Source of the DNA: Alicyclobacillaceae bacterium
Lineage (GTDB): Bacteria; Bacillota; Bacilli; Kyrpidiales; Kyrpidiaceae
NCBI GenBank assembly: GCA_029961045.1
Contig: JASBVN010000018.1
Location: 1-64,000 of the forward strand
Direction of reading: 5' to 3'
DNA: 64,000 nt
The notes under the pieces are model-generated. The model was given only the letters and a program-made list of their open reading frames with translations, was not told where the DNA came from and did no database searches. The position numbers and the translations under genes are program-made. Of this stretch, positions 18,231 to 31,875 are shown piece after piece (the first letter of the stretch is position 1; every line of letters begins with the position of its first letter).

Positions 18231-19175
18231 CTATTCCTCTTTCCGCAGGGACAGGCCCAATTCGGCCAGCTTCTCCTGCACTTCCTCCAAGGATTTCCGC
18301 CCCAGATTGCGCACTTTCATCATCTCTTCTTCCGTCTTGGAACAAAGCTCTGCCACGGTGTTGATACCGGCCCGCTTGAGGCAGTTATACGAGCGGACCG
18401 AAAGATCGAGTTCTTCGATCGTCATGTCCAGCACCTTTTCGCGCCGATCGTCTTCCCGCTCCACCATGATCTCGCTGTCGCGATGATGGTCGGTCAGGCC
18501 GACAAACAACGCCAGGTGTTCTGTGAGAATCTTCGCGCCCAGACTGACCGCCTCATCGGGTTTAATGCTGCCGTCCGTCCATACCTCGAGGGTCAACTTG
18601 TCGTAGTCGGTCACTTGCCCGACGCGGGTGTTCTCAATGCTGTAATTCACGCGGCTGATCGGGGAGAAAATCGAGTCCATCGGGATGACGCCGATCGGCT
18701 GGTCGGGCTTTTTGTTGCGGTCCGCCGGCACATATCCCCGCCCCCGGGTCGCCTTGATTTCTGCGTACAAGCGCCCTCCTTCGGCAAGGGTGGCGATGTG
18801 CAGGTCGGGATTCAAAATCTCCACGTCCGAATCGGCCTGGATATCCCCCGCTTTGATCTCTCCTTCCCCTTCCGCGTCGATGATCAGCGTTTTTTCCTCG
18901 TCGGAGTGAATCCGGAGCGAAAGCCGCTTCAGGTTCAAAATGATCTCCGTCGTGTCTTCGACGACGCCGGGGATGGTCGAGAATTCGTGGAGTACCCCGT
19001 CGATTTTCACCGACGTGCAAGCAGCCCCGGGTAGAGATGACAACAGAATCCTCCGCAGGGCGTTGCCCAGGGTGATGCCGTACCCGCGCTCCAAGGGCTC
19101 AATCACGAATTTGCCGTATGTCCCGGACTCGTTCATTTCAACCGTTTCCAGTCTCGGCTTTTCCATTTCCATCAT
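18231..19175 (-). CDS. rpoA: DNA-directed RNA polymerase alpha subunit
   Basis: [31 protein letters not shown]... Confidence 0.98.
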   Translation of the reverse strand: MMEMEKPRLETVEMNESGTYGKFVIEPLERGYGITLGNALRRILLSSLPGAACTSVKIDGVLHEFSTIPGVVEDTTEIILNLKRLSLRIHSDEEKTLIIDAEGEGEIKAGDIQADSDVEILNPDLHIATLAEGGRLYAEIKATRGRGYVPADRNKKPDQPIGVIPMDSIFSPISRVNYSIENTRVGQVTDYDKLTLEVWTDGSIKPDEAVSLGAKILTEHLALFVGLTDHHRDSEIMVEREDDRREKVLDMTIEELDLSVRSYNCLKRAGINTVAELCSKTEEEMMKVRNLGRKSLEEVQEKLAELGLSLRKEE

Positions 19176-19271
19176 CCACGTGACCCTCCTTCTCGACCAT
19201 CTCGACGTTTCCGGCAGTTGCGGTCGGGTGCGATCGGTCGAGGCACCGGTGCGGGCAATGTCCGCCGCTCA

Positions 19272-19898
19272 TTAACGCGAGTACAGCTCGACGATCATCT
19301 GCTCCTGCACCGGAGTGTCGATTTCATCCCGAGTGGGCACGCGCAACACCCGTCCCGATGCGGAGGCGATATCCCGTTCAAGCCATGCGGGAACGGTCTT
19401 GGACTCGGCGGATTCCACCAGTTCTTTGATCTTGGGCGACTTGAGACTTTTTTCCCGCACGGCGATCACGTCGCCGGGTTTAGTCTGATAAGATGGAATG
19501 TCCACCCGCTGACCGTTGACGGTAAAATGACCGTGCCGAACCAGTTGTCGAGCCTCGGCTCTGGACGAAGCGTATCCGAGGCGGTACACGACGTTGTCCA
19601 GCCGCTTCTCCAGCAATTGGAGGAGAATTTCGCCCGTAATGCCCTGCTGGCGGCTGGCTTCCTCGTAGTAACGCCGGAATTGCTTTTCCAGAACGCCGTA
19701 AATTCGGCGCGCCTTTTGCTTTTCGCGCAATTGCATGCCGTATTCCGTCGGTTTCCGGCGGACTTGGCCGTGCTGACCGGGCGCATAGGCCCGGCGATCG
19801 ATGGCGCATTTGTCGGAATAGCAACGTTCGCCTTTCAGATACAGCTTCAGCCCTTCCCGCCGGCACAGACGGCAAACCGGACCAGTATATCTTGCCAT
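19272..19898 (-). CDS. rpsD: 30S ribosomal protein S4
   Basis: [33 protein letters not shown]... Confidence 0.98.
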   Translation of the reverse strand: MARYTGPVCRLCRREGLKLYLKGERCYSDKCAIDRRAYAPGQHGQVRRKPTEYGMQLREKQKARRIYGVLEKQFRRYYEEASRQQGITGEILLQLLEKRLDNVVYRLGYASSRAEARQLVRHGHFTVNGQRVDIPSYQTKPGDVIAVREKSLKSPKIKELVESAESKTVPAWLERDIASASGRVLRVPTRDEIDTPVQEQMIVELYSR

Positions 19899-19959
19899 TC
19901 TAGTATGGACACCCCCCAGTGAATTGTATACCCCCCACCGTTTCGGTCGCTCCGCCGCC

Positions 19960-20361
19960 TCAGACCCGACGGCGCTTCGGCGGCCGGCACCCGTTGTGGG
20001 GGATCGGCGTGACGTCTTTGATCAGATTCACTTCCAACCCGGCGGCCTGCAGGGACCGGATGGCCGCTTCCCGTCCCGCTCCGGGTCCTTTCACGTACAC
20101 TTCGACGGTGCGCATCCCGTGCTCCATCGCCTTGCGGGCGGCCGCCTCCGCCGCCATTTGCGCCGCAAAGGGAGTGCTTTTCCGGGAACCTTTAAACCCG
20201 ACGTTTCCGGCGCTCGCCCAGGCGATGGCGTTGCCCGCCGCATCCGTGATGGTCACGATGGTGTTGTTGAACGTCGACTTGATGTGCGCGATGCCCGATT
20301 CGATATTCTTCCGGTCCCGGCGCTTTGTGCGGGTCACCGTCTTCCGCTTCGGTTTTGCCAT
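19960..20361 (-). CDS. rpsK: 30S ribosomal protein S11
   Basis: [34 protein letters not shown]. Confidence 0.98.
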   Translation of the reverse strand: MAKPKRKTVTRTKRRDRKNIESGIAHIKSTFNNTIVTITDAAGNAIAWASAGNVGFKGSRKSTPFAAQMAAEAAARKAMEHGMRTVEVYVKGPGAGREAAIRSLQAAGLEVNLIKDVTPIPHNGCRPPKRRRV

Positions 20362-20392
20362 GGAGTCCCATTCCCCCCTCTAGCTGTGCGCG

Positions 20393-20761
20393 TTACTTCT
20401 TCTTCCCGGCCACGGTGCGGCGGGGCCCCTTCCGGGTGCGGGCGTTGGTCTTCGTCCGCTGTCCGCGGACCGGCAAGCCCTTGCGGTGGCGCAGCCCCCG
20501 ATAACAGCCGATTTCCATGAGCCGTTTGATGTTCATCGCCACTTCCCGGCGCAGATCTCCCTCGACTTTGAGATTCTTGTCGATATAATCCCGGAGGCGC
20601 GTCACCTCTTCCTCCGTCAAATCCCGGACGCGGGTGTCGGGATTGATCCCCGTCTCCCGCAGGATGCGGTTCGACGTCGACCGCCCGATGCCGTAAATGT
20701 AGGTGAGTCCGATTTCCACGCGCTTGTCCCGCGGCAGGTCGACACCGGCAATGCGTGCCAT
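20393..20761 (-). CDS. rpsM: 30S ribosomal protein S13
   Basis: [34 protein letters not shown]. Confidence 0.98.
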   Translation of the reverse strand: MARIAGVDLPRDKRVEIGLTYIYGIGRSTSNRILRETGINPDTRVRDLTEEEVTRLRDYIDKNLKVEGDLRREVAMNIKRLMEIGCYRGLRHRKGLPVRGQRTKTNARTRKGPRRTVAGKKK

Positions 20762-20816
20762 TCGACAGACACCTCCTCAAGTGGATCGCTCGAATATCCC
20801 AAACTGCCGCCAGTCC

Positions 20817-20930
20817 TCATCCCTGGCGCTGCTTGTGCTTCGGATTTTCGCAGATGACCCGAACCGTTCCTTTGCGCCGGATCACTTTGCATTTTTCGCA
20901 AATCGGTTTCACCGAAGGACGGACTTTCAC
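20817..20930 (-). CDS. rpmJ: 50S ribosomal protein L36 (zinc-finger type)
   Basis: Own translation: [40 protein letters not shown] start; not listed in the ORF track because it is short. Confidence 0.97.
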   Translation of the reverse strand: MKVRPSVKPICEKCKVIRRKGTVRVICENPKHKQRQG

Positions 20931-20954
20931 GCCGATTCCCTCCTCCCCGCCGGT

Positions 20955-21173
20955 TCATTTATAGCGATAGGTGATGCGGCCCCTCGTCAAGTCATAAGGC
21001 GACAGTTCGACCGTAACCCGGTCGCCGGGGAGAATGCGAATGTAGTGCATCCGGATTTTCCCCGATACGTGGGCGAGAATTTTGTGCCCGTTCTGAAGTT
21101 CGACCCGGAACATCGCATTGGGCAGCGGTTCGATCACCGTGCCTTCCACTTCAATGACATCCTCTTTGGCCAT
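20955..21173 (-). CDS. infA: translation initiation factor IF-1
   Basis: [41 protein letters not shown]. Confidence 0.98.
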   Translation of the reverse strand: MAKEDVIEVEGTVIEPLPNAMFRVELQNGHKILAHVSGKIRMHYIRILPGDRVTVELSPYDLTRGRITYRYK

Positions 21174-21203
21174 CGGTCCACTCTCCTTTCCGCGTTTCTG
21201 GTC

Positions 21204-21506
21204 TCAGTGCTCGGCGTTTCCGGCCTCGTCCCGGAGAAACCGGCGGATGGAAAACCGCAGGTCCGCATCGGTAACCCTACCCATTGTATGAAGCCGCTCG
21301 ACGACGACCTCGGCCTTTTTGCCCGTCGGCCGAACGTGCAGGACATTCTTCTTTTTCGGCCGCTCGACCGTGCGGCGATCGCCGTCCGCCAACCACACGT
21401 ACCGGTCGTCGAGCCGGCCGATCACCACCATAAACCGGCCCGTCTCCCGGCCTTGGCGAACTTCCACGATATCCCCGACGTCCGGCGGGCGGTACACTCT
21501 CGCCAT
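21204..21506 (-). CDS. KOW domain-containing RNA-binding protein
   Basis: VGDIVEVRQGRETGRFMVVIGRLDDRYVWLADG; conserved infA-map intergenic position. Confidence 0.8.
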   Translation of the reverse strand: MARVYRPPDVGDIVEVRQGRETGRFMVVIGRLDDRYVWLADGDRRTVERPKKKNVLHVRPTGKKAEVVVERLHTMGRVTDADLRFSIRRFLRDEAGNAEH

Positions 21507-21521
21507 CGGGCGTCACCTCGC

Positions 21522-22978
<1,457 letters not shown>

Positions 22979-24265
22979 CTACGACCGGATGAATCCTCGA
23001 TAATGCCGCTGCAACAACTGACTTTCGATCTGCTTCATCGTCTCCAGGGCTACGCCGGTGACGATCAGCAATCCCGTACCGCCGAAATACAAATTCAAGC
23101 CCGTGATATTGCCGAAAATGATCGGCAAGATCGTTACAGCGGCGAGAAACAGAGCTCCGGCAAGGGTGATGCGGTTCATCACCCGGGTGATGTAGGCCTC
23201 CGTGGCTTTGCCGGGTCGGATGCCCGGGATGAAACCCGAGTACTTCCTCATCTGGTCGGCCAATTGCTGGGGGTTGATCTGGACATACGTATAAAAATAC
23301 GTGAATCCGATGATCAACAAGACCTCCAGCACCAGATAGGTCGTCGAACGGTAATTGAACACCGAAAGCAACCAATCGGTAAAGCGGTGCCCGGGAAAGA
23401 ATTGGGCGATCGTCGCCGGAAACAACAACAGGGATGTCGCAAAGATCACCGGAATGACCCCGGCGGCGTTGACGCGCAAAGGAATGTGGGTCGTCTGCCC
23501 GCCGTACATCCGGCGCCCGACCACTCGCTTCGAATACTGGACGGGAATTCTCCGGACGCCCTGCTGAACGAAAATCACGGCCATGATCACGAGCACGATA
23601 CCCGCGAGCATGAGGACGACTTTGACGATGTTGATGAACAACTGGTCCGGATGCTGGTAGAACCAGGTTTGATACACGGTGCGCACCGCACCTTCCAACC
23701 TGGCGACAATACCCGCAAAGATCAGGATCGAAATTCCGTTCCCGACCCCTTTTTCCGTAATCTGTTCGCCCAGCCACATGAGGAAGGCGGTCCCGGCCGT
23801 CAGCGTCAGAGCGATCAAGGCGTAAGTGGCGAACCCCGGATTGACGATCAAGCCCGGCAAAGTGCGGTTAAAGGAAATCGACAGGCCGATGGCCTGTATC
23901 AATCCTAGCACCACCGTCAAGTACCGGGTAATCTGCGCCAGCCGGCGGCGGCCGGACTCGCCTTCTTTCGCCCACTCCGAAAATTTGGGAATGACGTCCA
24001 GCGACAGCAGCTGGACGATGATGGACGCCGTAATGTAAGGCGTGATGCTCATGGCGAAAATCGAGAAATTCTGCAGCGCGCCGCCGGAAAAGGTGTTCAA
24101 CAGGCCAAACACCGGATTTTCGCCCAGTTGTTTGAGAACCGCGGCGTTGACGCTAGGGACCGGAATGTAGCTGCCGATCCGGAAGACCGCCAAGATGCCG
24201 AGGGTGAAAAGCACGCGATTGCGCAGGTCGCGGACCTTCCAAATGTTCGAGATGGTCCGGAACAT
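22979..24265 (-). CDS. secY: preprotein translocase subunit SecY
   Basis: 10-TM ORF; FRTISNIWKVRDLRNRVLFTLGILAVFRIGSYIPVP. Confidence 0.98.
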   Translation of the reverse strand: MFRTISNIWKVRDLRNRVLFTLGILAVFRIGSYIPVPSVNAAVLKQLGENPVFGLLNTFSGGALQNFSIFAMSITPYITASIIVQLLSLDVIPKFSEWAKEGESGRRRLAQITRYLTVVLGLIQAIGLSISFNRTLPGLIVNPGFATYALIALTLTAGTAFLMWLGEQITEKGVGNGISILIFAGIVARLEGAVRTVYQTWFYQHPDQLFINIVKVVLMLAGIVLVIMAVIFVQQGVRRIPVQYSKRVVGRRMYGGQTTHIPLRVNAAGVIPVIFATSLLLFPATIAQFFPGHRFTDWLLSVFNYRSTTYLVLEVLLIIGFTYFYTYVQINPQQLADQMRKYSGFIPGIRPGKATEAYITRVMNRITLAGALFLAAVTILPIIFGNITGLNLYFGGTGLLIVTGVALETMKQIESQLLQRHYRGFIRS

Positions 24266-24266
24266 C

Positions 24267-24719
24267 TCAGATCACCTCGGCGGTGCCACCGGCCGCCTGG
24301 ATCTTCTCCACGGCGGTCTTGGAGAAGCCGTGGGCCTTGACGGTCAGGTTTACCGTCAGCTCCCCCTGTCCGAGAATCTTGACTCCATCTTTTTTCCCCT
24401 TGACCAGTCCCACTTCCCGCAGGAGATCGAAAGTGACGACGGTTCCCGGTTCAAAGCGGTTCAGCTTTCCGACGTTGATCTCCGCCCAATTGCGCTTGAA
24501 CGGCGCGTTGGTGAAGCCCCTCTTCGGCAACCGGCGGTACAGAGGGGTCTGTCCTCCCTCAAAACCCGGGCGCACGCCGCCGCCCGATCTCGCCTTCTGC
24601 CCCTTGGTGCCGCGTCCCGCCGTTTTTCCGTGACCGGATCCGATCCCCCGGCCAACGCGTTTCGGTGCCTTTCGGGACCCGGGCGCCGGCTTGAGCTCGT
24701 GCAATTTCACTCTCGCCAC
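24267..24719 (-). CDS. rplO: 50S ribosomal protein L15
   Basis: [39 protein letters not shown]. Confidence 0.98.
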   Translation of the reverse strand: MARVKLHELKPAPGSRKAPKRVGRGIGSGHGKTAGRGTKGQKARSGGGVRPGFEGGQTPLYRRLPKRGFTNAPFKRNWAEINVGKLNRFEPGTVVTFDLLREVGLVKGKKDGVKILGQGELTVNLTVKAHGFSKTAVEKIQAAGGTAEVI

Positions 24720-24740
24720 CTCCTTGCTTTCGGATTCCCC

Positions 24741-24926
24741 TTACTCGGACACTTCCTGAACCCGGACCAAATGATTCACCTTTTGCACCATGCCCCGGAT
24801 AGTCGGGGTATCTTCGTGGACGACCGTCTGGCGAATTTTACGCAGTCCCAGGCTGCGCACGGTCGCCCGTTGATCTTCGGGGCGTCCGATCGTGCTGCGA
24901 ACGAGTGTGATGGCCAGTTTCGCCAC
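24741..24926 (-). CDS. rpmD: 50S ribosomal protein L30
   Basis: [30 protein letters not shown]. Confidence 0.97.
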   Translation of the reverse strand: MAKLAITLVRSTIGRPEDQRATVRSLGLRKIRQTVVHEDTPTIRGMVQKVNHLVRVQEVSE

Positions 24927-24938
24927 GGTTTCTCCCCC

Positions 24939-25436
24939 CTATCCCAAGATTTCCTGGAGGCTCTTCCCGCGCAATCTCGCCACTTCCTCCGGCCGCTTCA
25001 ACCGTTTCAGGCCGTCCATGGTGGCGTTGACCATATTGAGCGGATTGTTCGAACCCAGGGATTTGGTCAAGATATCCTTCACCCCGGCCAGTTCCATGAT
25101 GGCCCGCACCGGGCCGCCCGCGATCACGCCGGTACCGGGAGACGCCGGCTTGATCAACACTTTTCCCGCGCCAAAATGCCCGATGATCTCGTGCGGCACC
25201 GTGGTCCCCTTCAGCGGAACATAGATCAGATTCTTTTTCGCATCCTCGATACCCTTCCGGATGGCGTCCGGAACCTCTCCCGCTTTTCCGAGTCCCGCGC
25301 CGACCCAGCCGTTGCCGTCGCCGACGATCACCAAGGCGCTAAAGCTAAAGCGCCGTCCGCCCTTGACAACCTTGGCCACCCGGTTAATGGCCACGACTTT
25401 TTCCGTCAAATCCAACTGATTCGGATCAATGCGCAT
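24939..25436 (-). CDS. rpsE: 30S ribosomal protein S5
   Basis: [34 protein letters not shown]. Confidence 0.98.
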   Translation of the reverse strand: MRIDPNQLDLTEKVVAINRVAKVVKGGRRFSFSALVIVGDGNGWVGAGLGKAGEVPDAIRKGIEDAKKNLIYVPLKGTTVPHEIIGHFGAGKVLIKPASPGTGVIAGGPVRAIMELAGVKDILTKSLGSNNPLNMVNATMDGLKRLKRPEEVARLRGKSLQEILG

Positions 25437-25461
25437 GCCATCCCCTCCTTCGCCTGCCGGA

Positions 25462-25830
25462 TCAGAATTCGAGGCCGGCCTCACGCGCCGCCTCCGCCAG
25501 AGCCTTCACCCGTCCATGGTACAAATATCCGCCCCGATCAAAGACCACTTTCCGGATGCCCTTTTCCAAGGCCCGCTTGGCCACCAACTCGCCGACCTTC
25601 CGGGCGGCCTCCACATTGCCGCCGTATGCGATCTCGTTGCGCAACTCCCGATCGAGGGTCGAGGCCGCCACGTAGGTGTGCCCCTTCGTATCGTCGATGA
25701 CTTGGGCATAGATGTGTTTGGCCGACCGGAAGACATTGAGCCGGGGACGTTCCGGGGTGCCGAACACCTTCTTGCGCACCCGCAAATGGCGGCGCCGGCG
25801 GGCTTCCTTCCGGTTCACCTTCGTCAACAT
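25462..25830 (-). CDS. rplR: 50S ribosomal protein L18
   Basis: [37 protein letters not shown]. Confidence 0.98.
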   Translation of the reverse strand: MLTKVNRKEARRRRHLRVRKKVFGTPERPRLNVFRSAKHIYAQVIDDTKGHTYVAASTLDRELRNEIAYGGNVEAARKVGELVAKRALEKGIRKVVFDRGGYLYHGRVKALAEAAREAGLEF

Positions 25831-25873
25831 GCACACAACCTCCCCTCACGCGGCACATCCGCCGCTCCGCTCA

Positions 25874-26413
25874 TCACTTCTTGCCGGTCTTGCCGACCTT
25901 GCGGCGGATGACTTCATTCTCGTACTTGATTCCCTTGCCCTTGTACGGCTCGGGTTCCCGAATCCGGCGAATCGAGGCCGCCACCGTTCCGACCTTCTCT
26001 TTGTCGATGCCCCGGACCACCAGCTTGTTTGGAGCCGGCACGTCGATTTCGATCCCGGGATCGGGCACGATCTCCACCGGATGGGAAAATCCCACGGAAA
26101 GCGTGATTTTGTTCCCCGATTTTGCGGCACGGTAACCGACGCCCACCAACTCCAAGGACTTTTCGAATCCCTTCGTGACGCCTTCCACCATGTTGGCGAT
26201 CACGCTCCGGGTGGTTCCGTGCAAGCTCTTGTGCAGCTTTTCATCGCTCGGCCGGATCACCTTAATCTGGTTGCCTTCTACCGTCACGGTCATATCTTTG
26301 TGAACCGTCCGCGTCAGCGTGCCCTTGGGCCCCTTCACGGTGACGGTTTGCCCCTCGACTTTCACCTCGACGCCACTCGGGATCTCAATGGGCTTTCTCC
26401 CAATCCGCGACAT
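25874..26413 (-). CDS. rplF: 50S ribosomal protein L6
   Basis: [31 protein letters not shown]. Confidence 0.98.
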   Translation of the reverse strand: MSRIGRKPIEIPSGVEVKVEGQTVTVKGPKGTLTRTVHKDMTVTVEGNQIKVIRPSDEKLHKSLHGTTRSVIANMVEGVTKGFEKSLELVGVGYRAAKSGNKITLSVGFSHPVEIVPDPGIEIDVPAPNKLVVRGIDKEKVGTVAASIRRIREPEPYKGKGIKYENEVIRRKVGKTGKK

Positions 26414-26444
26414 CCCCACTCACCTCCGTTCCCTCGCCGCTTCG

Positions 26445-26843
26445 TCACCAAACGTAACAGATCACTTCGCCGCCGACCCCGTTGCGCCGGGCTTCCTTGT
26501 CCGTCATAATCCCTTTGGACGTGGACAAGATGGCGATGCCCAGTCCCCCCAGGACCCTCGGAACCTCGTCCTTTTTGGCGTAGACCCTGCGACCGGGTTT
26601 GCTGATGCGCTTCAAACCCGTGATGACCCGTTCATTGTTCGGCCCGTACTTCAAGAACACCCGGATAATCCCCTGCTTGTTGTCCGGTATAAACTCGGCG
26701 TCGCGAATAAATCCTTCCTCTTTCAGGATGTTCGCGATTGCCCGCTTGACGTTGGACGCCGGGATCTCGACCTTTTCGTGGCCGACCAGGTTGGCATTCC
26801 GGATGCGCGTCAACATATCGGCGATCGGATCGGTCATCACCAT
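26445..26843 (-). CDS. rpsH: 30S ribosomal protein S8
   Basis: [44 protein letters not shown]. Confidence 0.98.
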   Translation of the reverse strand: MVMTDPIADMLTRIRNANLVGHEKVEIPASNVKRAIANILKEEGFIRDAEFIPDNKQGIIRVFLKYGPNNERVITGLKRISKPGRRVYAKKDEVPRVLGGLGIAILSTSKGIMTDKEARRNGVGGEVICYVW

Positions 26844-26873
26844 CGCAATACCCTCCCTCCTGACACGGCTCAA

Positions 26874-27059
26874 TTACCAACTGGCCTTCTTAACCCCGGG
26901 CAACTGACCTTTATAGGCCAATTGGCGGAAGCAGATCCGGCACACCCCGAATTTGCGCAAAACGGCGTGCGGCCGGCCGCACAGTTGGCAACGCGTATAG
27001 GCCCTCGTCTTAAACTTCGGCTTCCGCTGCGCCTTGACGATCAACGACTTTTTCGCCAC
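26874..27059 (-). CDS. rpsN: 30S ribosomal protein S14 type Z
   Basis: [41 protein letters not shown] start. Confidence 0.97.
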   Translation of the reverse strand: MAKKSLIVKAQRKPKFKTRAYTRCQLCGRPHAVLRKFGVCRICFRQLAYKGQLPGVKKASW

Positions 27060-27088
27060 TCGGCGCACCTCCCCCCTGTGCCATTGGA

Positions 27089-27634
27089 TTAGCTCGCACG
27101 GAACGGCATTCCCAGTTGAGCCAGCAATTCCCGCGCCTCTTCGTCGGTTTCGGCGGTAGTGACGATCACCACTTCCAAACCCCGCACCTTGTCGATTTTA
27201 TCGTAATCGATTTCCGGAAAGATCAATTGCTCCCGCAATCCGAGGCTGTAATTGCCCCGCCCGTCGAAAGACCGCGGAGAGACCCCCCGAAAATCCCGCA
27301 CCCGCGGGAGGGCTACGTTGAACAATTTGTCGAGAAAATAATACATTCGCTCGCCGCGCAACGTAACCTTCGCCCCGATGGGCATGCCGGCCCGCAACTT
27401 AAAGCTGGCAATCGATTTGCGGGCCCGGGTGACCACCGGCCTCTGGCCGGCGATCAGGGTCAGGTCCTCGACGGCGGCATCGAGGGCCTTCGGGTTTTGA
27501 ACCGCCTCTCCGAGGCCAATGTTGAGAACCACTTTTTCCACTTTGGGAACTTGCATGATGTTTTGGTAGCCGAATTTTTCCATTAAGGCCGGGACGACTT
27601 CCCGTTTGTACCGTTCCAATAGTCGGGCTGCCAC
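27089..27634 (-). CDS. rplE: 50S ribosomal protein L5
   Basis: [40 protein letters not shown]. Confidence 0.98.
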   Translation of the reverse strand: MAARLLERYKREVVPALMEKFGYQNIMQVPKVEKVVLNIGLGEAVQNPKALDAAVEDLTLIAGQRPVVTRARKSIASFKLRAGMPIGAKVTLRGERMYYFLDKLFNVALPRVRDFRGVSPRSFDGRGNYSLGLREQLIFPEIDYDKIDKVRGLEVVIVTTAETDEEARELLAQLGMPFRAS

Positions 27635-27657
27635 TCGCACACCCTCCTTTCAACAGC

Positions 27658-27987
27658 CTACTTGTCGAGGATCTCGCCCGATTTCTTTGCATACCGGACC
27701 TTTGTCCCGTCGCTGAGAATCTTCATGCCGACGCGGGTGGGCTGTCCGGTTTTCGGATCGACGATCATCACGTTCGACACGTGCAGCGGTGCCTCTTTGG
27801 TGATGATGCCGCCCTGGGGATTGGCGGGATTCGGCCGGGTATGGCGCTTCACGAGGTTGACGCCTTCGACCAGAACCCGCTGCTCCTTCGGGTATGCCGC
27901 GAGGACCCGCCCTTTCTTCCCCTTGTCCTTACCGGCGATCACCACGACCAGGTCGCCTTTTTTGATCCGCATTTTGGCCTGAGCCAT
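27658..27987 (-). CDS. rplX: 50S ribosomal protein L24
   Basis: [39 protein letters not shown]. Confidence 0.98.
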   Translation of the reverse strand: MAQAKMRIKKGDLVVVIAGKDKGKKGRVLAAYPKEQRVLVEGVNLVKRHTRPNPANPQGGIITKEAPLHVSNVMIVDPKTGQPTRVGMKILSDGTKVRYAKKSGEILDK

Positions 27988-28024
27988 CCGATCCACCTCC
28001 TTCGCCGCGGGTTGCGAACCGCAC

Positions 28025-28393
28025 TCACAGCACTTCAGGAGCCAAGGAGATGATTTTCATAAAATCGCGGTCCCGAAGCTCGCGCGCCACCGGCCCGAAA
28101 ATGCGCGTACCCCGGGGGCTCTTGTCTTCGCGAATGATGACTGCGGCGTTTTCATCAAACCGGATATAGCTGCCGTCCGGGCGGCGAACCCCTCGCTTGG
28201 ACCGAACGATCACCGCCTTGACGACATCGCCTTTTTTGACAACGCCTCCTGGCGTTGCACTTTTCACGGACGCCACGATGATGTCCCCGATGTTGGCCGT
28301 CTTCCGGTTGGAGCCGCCGAGGACCCGGAAGCACATAATCTCCTTGGCGCCGGAATTGTCCGCCACCACCAGTCTCGTTTGCGGTTGAATCAC
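28025..28393 (-). CDS. rplN: 50S ribosomal protein L14
   Basis: [28 protein letters not shown]. Confidence 0.98.
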   Translation of the reverse strand: MIQPQTRLVVADNSGAKEIMCFRVLGGSNRKTANIGDIIVASVKSATPGGVVKKGDVVKAVIVRSKRGVRRPDGSYIRFDENAAVIIREDKSPRGTRIFGPVARELRDRDFMKIISLAPEVL

Positions 28394-28434
28394 GACCGTC
28401 CCTCCTTTTTTTCAACTCCCCGACCCGTCAGAGC

Positions 28435-28701
28435 TCAGACGACTTCCGAGCGCTCGAGAATCTCGACGAGGCGCCACCGCTTTTCCTTCGACAGGGGGCG
28501 GGTCTCCATGATCTTCACCCGGTCGCCGATCCGAGCCTCGTTGTGTTCGTCGTGAGCTTTGAATTTTTTTGTCCGTTTCACGGTCTTGCCGTACAGGGGA
28601 TGGGTGACCGTCGTCTCCACCGCGACGACGATCGTCTTGTCCATTTTGTCGCTCACCACAGTTCCGATGCGAACTTTCCGTTGCCCTCTGGTTTCGCTCA
28701 C
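28435..28701 (-). CDS. rpsQ: 30S ribosomal protein S17
   Basis: [45 protein letters not shown]. Confidence 0.98.
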   Translation of the reverse strand: MSETRGQRKVRIGTVVSDKMDKTIVVAVETTVTHPLYGKTVKRTKKFKAHDEHNEARIGDRVKIMETRPLSKEKRWRLVEILERSEVV

Positions 28702-28726
28702 GCCGATCCTCCTTTCTGGGGTCCGC

Positions 28727-28924
28727 TCACCGGATGCCCAGTTCCCGTTCCCGCAAAATCGTCTTGGCCCGGGCGATGTCCTTTTTCACTTGCCGGATTC
28801 GCATGGGATTGTCCAGCTGGCCGGTCGCCAATTGAAATCTGAGGTTGAACAGTTCTTCCTTCAAGTCCTTGACTTTGTTCCGGATCTCCGCGTCGCTGAG
28901 GTTGCGAAAGTCTTTAGCCTTCAT
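28727..28924 (-). CDS. rpmC: 50S ribosomal protein L29
   Basis: [37 protein letters not shown]. Confidence 0.97.
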   Translation of the reverse strand: MKAKDFRNLSDAEIRNKVKDLKEELFNLRFQLATGQLDNPMRIRQVKKDIARAKTILRERELGIR

Positions 28925-29342
28925 GGACCTCACCACCCACTTCGTCCCGTTTCACAAATTTCGTTTTGATCGGGAGCTTATGAGAAGCGAGCCGCATGGC
29001 TTCCCGAGCGACGTCTTCGGGTACTCCCGCCAATTCGAAAAGAATCCGGCCGGGTTTCACCACCGCCACCCACTGTTCCGGAGAACCTTTGCCTCCCCCC
29101 ATCCGGGTTTCGGCGGGTTTCTTCGTCACCGGTTTGGCGGGAAAAATCTTGATCCAGACCTTTCCTCCGCGGCGGATGTGGCGGGTCATCGCGACACGGG
29201 CCGCTTCGATCTGCCGGTTGGTGATCCACGCCGGCTCCAACGCCTGCAGGCCGTATTCGCCGAAGACCACCTCGTTGCCGCCTTTGGACCGCCCCTTCAA
29301 CCGGCCGCGGTGTTCCTTCCGGTGCTTGACGCGTTTGGGCAT
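28914..29342 (-). CDS. rplP: 50S ribosomal protein L16
   Basis: [41 protein letters not shown]. Confidence 0.98.
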   Translation of the reverse strand: MPKRVKHRKEHRGRLKGRSKGGNEVVFGEYGLQALEPAWITNRQIEAARVAMTRHIRRGGKVWIKIFPAKPVTKKPAETRMGGGKGSPEQWVAVVKPGRILFELAGVPEDVAREAMRLASHKLPIKTKFVKRDEVGGEVHEG

Positions 29343-29351
29343 CAACATCCC

Positions 29352-30020
29352 TTATTGGCCCCCTTCCTCTCCGCTCTTCTTCTCTCCGCGGACCGGGAGG
29401 ACTTCTCCGCGGTAGATCCAAACCTTCACACCGATCCGTCCGTATGTCGTATGAGCTTCCGCCAAAGCGTAATCGATGTCGGCCCGCAGGGTGTGCAGCG
29501 GCACCGTGCCTTCCGAATACCCTTCCGTCCGCGCGATTTCGGCTCCCGCCAAGCGTCCGGAGACCTGAATCTTCACGCCCTTGGCTCCCGCCCGCATGGT
29601 CCGCTGAATGGCCTGTTTCATGGCGCGGCGGAACGCCACCCGCCGCTCCAATTGTTGAGCTACGTTTTCCGCCACCAGCTTCGCCGACAATTCCGGTACT
29701 TTCACTTCGGCGATGTTGATGTGCACCCGCTTGTTCGTCATCTTGGTGAGCGCGTTGCGCAGGGCTTCCACTTCCGCTCCGCCCTTGCCGATGACCATGC
29801 CGGGCTTCGCCGTGTGAATGGTGACGTTGACCCGGTTTGCGGCCCGCTCGATTTCCACCGAGGCCACGGCGGCGTCCTTGAGGCGCTTGAAAATGTAGTC
29901 GCGGATTTGGACGTCCTCGAGCAACAGCTTGCTGTAGTCCTTCTTACCCGCGTACCATTTGGATTCCCAATCCCGGATAATGCCGATCCGCAACCCGACC
30001 GGACTCACCTTTTGCCCCAT
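29352..30020 (-). CDS. rpsC: 30S ribosomal protein S3
   Basis: [29 protein letters not shown]. Confidence 0.98.
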   Translation of the reverse strand: MGQKVSPVGLRIGIIRDWESKWYAGKKDYSKLLLEDVQIRDYIFKRLKDAAVASVEIERAANRVNVTIHTAKPGMVIGKGGAEVEALRNALTKMTNKRVHINIAEVKVPELSAKLVAENVAQQLERRVAFRRAMKQAIQRTMRAGAKGVKIQVSGRLAGAEIARTEGYSEGTVPLHTLRADIDYALAEAHTTYGRIGVKVWIYRGEVLPVRGEKKSGEEGGQ

Positions 30021-30026
30021 GCAGTT

Positions 30027-30368
30027 CTATCCCTCCTTCTTCTCGCTGACGACGACCGTGATGTGGCTGGTGCGCTTGTGGATCCGATACGCCTGCCCCC
30101 GCGCCCGGGGACGGAACCGCTTGAGCGTCGGCCCCTGATCGACGTAAATCTTACTGATGTACAGACGGTCCGTATTCATCTTGTAGTTGTGCTCCGCGTT
30201 GGCCACCGCCGAGCGGAGAACCTTTTCCACGACGGGGGAGGCCGCCTTCGGCGTGTACCGCAAAATCGCCAGGGCTTCCCCCACCGACTTGCCGCGAATC
30301 AGGTCCACCACCAGCCGGACCTTGCGCGGCGCGATGCGTACGTACCGAGCCACGGCTCGGGCTTCCAT
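30027..30368 (-). CDS. rplV: 50S ribosomal protein L22
   Basis: [36 protein letters not shown]. Confidence 0.98.
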   Translation of the reverse strand: MEARAVARYVRIAPRKVRLVVDLIRGKSVGEALAILRYTPKAASPVVEKVLRSAVANAEHNYKMNTDRLYISKIYVDQGPTLKRFRPRARGQAYRIHKRTSHITVVVSEKKEG

Positions 30369-30395
30369 CTCGTCCCCTCCTTCCACCGCTGGCCG

Positions 30396-30677
30396 TCACC
30401 GGCTGCGGGAGGATTTTTCGTCTCCGGCGTGCCCCCGGAAGGTTCGCGTCGGAGCGAATTCACCCAACTTGTGGCCGACCATGTCTTCCGTGATGTAAAC
30501 GGGCACGTGCTTCCGACCGTCGTGCACCGCGATGGTGTGTCCGACGAACTGGGGAAAAATGGTCGAACGCCGCGACCACGTTTTGATGACCTTCTTCTCG
30601 CCCTTCGCATTCATCTCTTCGATCTTCTTCAACAGGTGGGCGTCGCAGAAGGGACCCTTTTTCAGAGACCGCCCCAT
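30396..30677 (-). CDS. rpsS: 30S ribosomal protein S19
   Basis: [40 protein letters not shown]. Confidence 0.98.
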   Translation of the reverse strand: MGRSLKKGPFCDAHLLKKIEEMNAKGEKKVIKTWSRRSTIFPQFVGHTIAVHDGRKHVPVYITEDMVGHKLGEFAPTRTFRGHAGDEKSSRSR

Positions 30678-30712
30678 CTCCAACAGCCTCCTTTCTTACC
30701 CGCCCGGGGTTG

Positions 30713-31543
30713 TTATTTCTTGCGAGGCCGCACAATAAATTTATCGCTCGGCTTGTTCTTTTTGCGGGTTTTCTTACCCAGCGTCGGTTTGCCCCACGGC
30801 GTCACCGGAGCTTTCCGGCCGATCGGAGACCGCCCTTCGCCGCCTCCGTGCGGGTGGTCTACCGGGTTCATCACCACGCCCCGGACCGCCGGACGGCGTC
30901 CTTTCCACCGAGAGCGACCCGCTTTTCCGAGGGTGATGTTTTCGTGGTCGAGGTTGCCGACCTGACCGATGGTGGCCCGGCATTCCAAACGGATGAGGCG
31001 CACTTCCCCCGACGCCAGGCGCACGTGCGCGTAATTTCCTTCCTTCGCCAGCAACTGGGCTTCCGCACCGGCGGCCCGCACCAGCTGCCCTCCGGCTCCC
31101 GGCTTCAGTTCGATGTTGTGGATGATCGTACCCACCGGAATATTGGCGAGGGGAAGGGCGTTTCCGACCTTGATGTCCGCGTCCGGCCCGGAATACACCA
31201 CATCGCCCACCGACAGGCCGTGGGGCGCCAGGATGTAGCGCTTCTCTCCGTCGGCATAGTGGATCAACGCAATATAGGCCGACCGGTTCGGATCGTATTC
31301 AATCGTGGCAACGCGCCCTGGTATTCCGTCTTTGTCCCGTTTGAAGTCGATGATGCGGTATTTCCGCTTGTTTCCGCCGCCCCGGTGGCGGACGGTAATC
31401 CGTCCCTGATTGTTGCGGCCCGCGTGCTTTTTCAGCGGCACCACCAGCGAAGGTTCCGGCTCCGTGGCCGTGATCTCTTCGAAGGTCGGCACCGTCACGA
31501 AACGCCGCCCGGGCGACGTCGGTTTAAACTTCTTGATGCCCAC
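30713..31543 (-). CDS. rplB: 50S ribosomal protein L2
   Basis: [18 protein letters not shown]...[29 protein letters not shown]. Confidence 0.98.
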   Translation of the reverse strand: MGIKKFKPTSPGRRFVTVPTFEEITATEPEPSLVVPLKKHAGRNNQGRITVRHRGGGNKRKYRIIDFKRDKDGIPGRVATIEYDPNRSAYIALIHYADGEKRYILAPHGLSVGDVVYSGPDADIKVGNALPLANIPVGTIIHNIELKPGAGGQLVRAAGAEAQLLAKEGNYAHVRLASGEVRLIRLECRATIGQVGNLDHENITLGKAGRSRWKGRRPAVRGVVMNPVDHPHGGGEGRSPIGRKAPVTPWGKPTLGKKTRKKNKPSDKFIVRPRKK

Positions 31544-31584
31544 CGGCCGTTCCCTCCTTTGTCGTCCAAGCGTCCAGCGCCCTT

Positions 31585-31875
31585 TCAGGCGCCCTCAAAA
31601 ATCTTGATCTCCTTCGAATCCTCGGTTAGGGTCACGATCGCTTTTTTGCGCGACGCCGTATATCCGCTGTAGCGGCCGTACCGCTTCTTCTTGCCCGGCA
31701 CCCGGATCGTGTTGACCTTGGCGACCTTCACGCCGAAAATCTCCTCCACGGCCTTTTTGATCTCGACTTTGTTCGCCCGCGGATCGACGAAGAAGGTATA
31801 CTTGCGCTGCTCCATTTGGTCGGTGCTCTCTTCGCTGATCACCGGCCGCAGGATGATGTCGTACGGGTTTTTCAC
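31585..31875 (-). CDS. rplW: 50S ribosomal protein L23
   Basis: [46 protein letters not shown]. Confidence 0.98.
   Translation of the reverse strand: MKNPYDIILRPVISEESTDQMEQRKYTFFVDPRANKVEIKKAVEEIFGVKVAKVNTIRVPGKKKRYGRYSGYTASRKKAIVTLTEDSKEIKIFEGA

Noticed and set aside
28845-30965. 706-aa + strand ORF opposite rplP-rpsC-rplV-rpsS-rplB
   Set aside because: Antisense artefact of high-GC coding sequence; no RBS or domain evidence.
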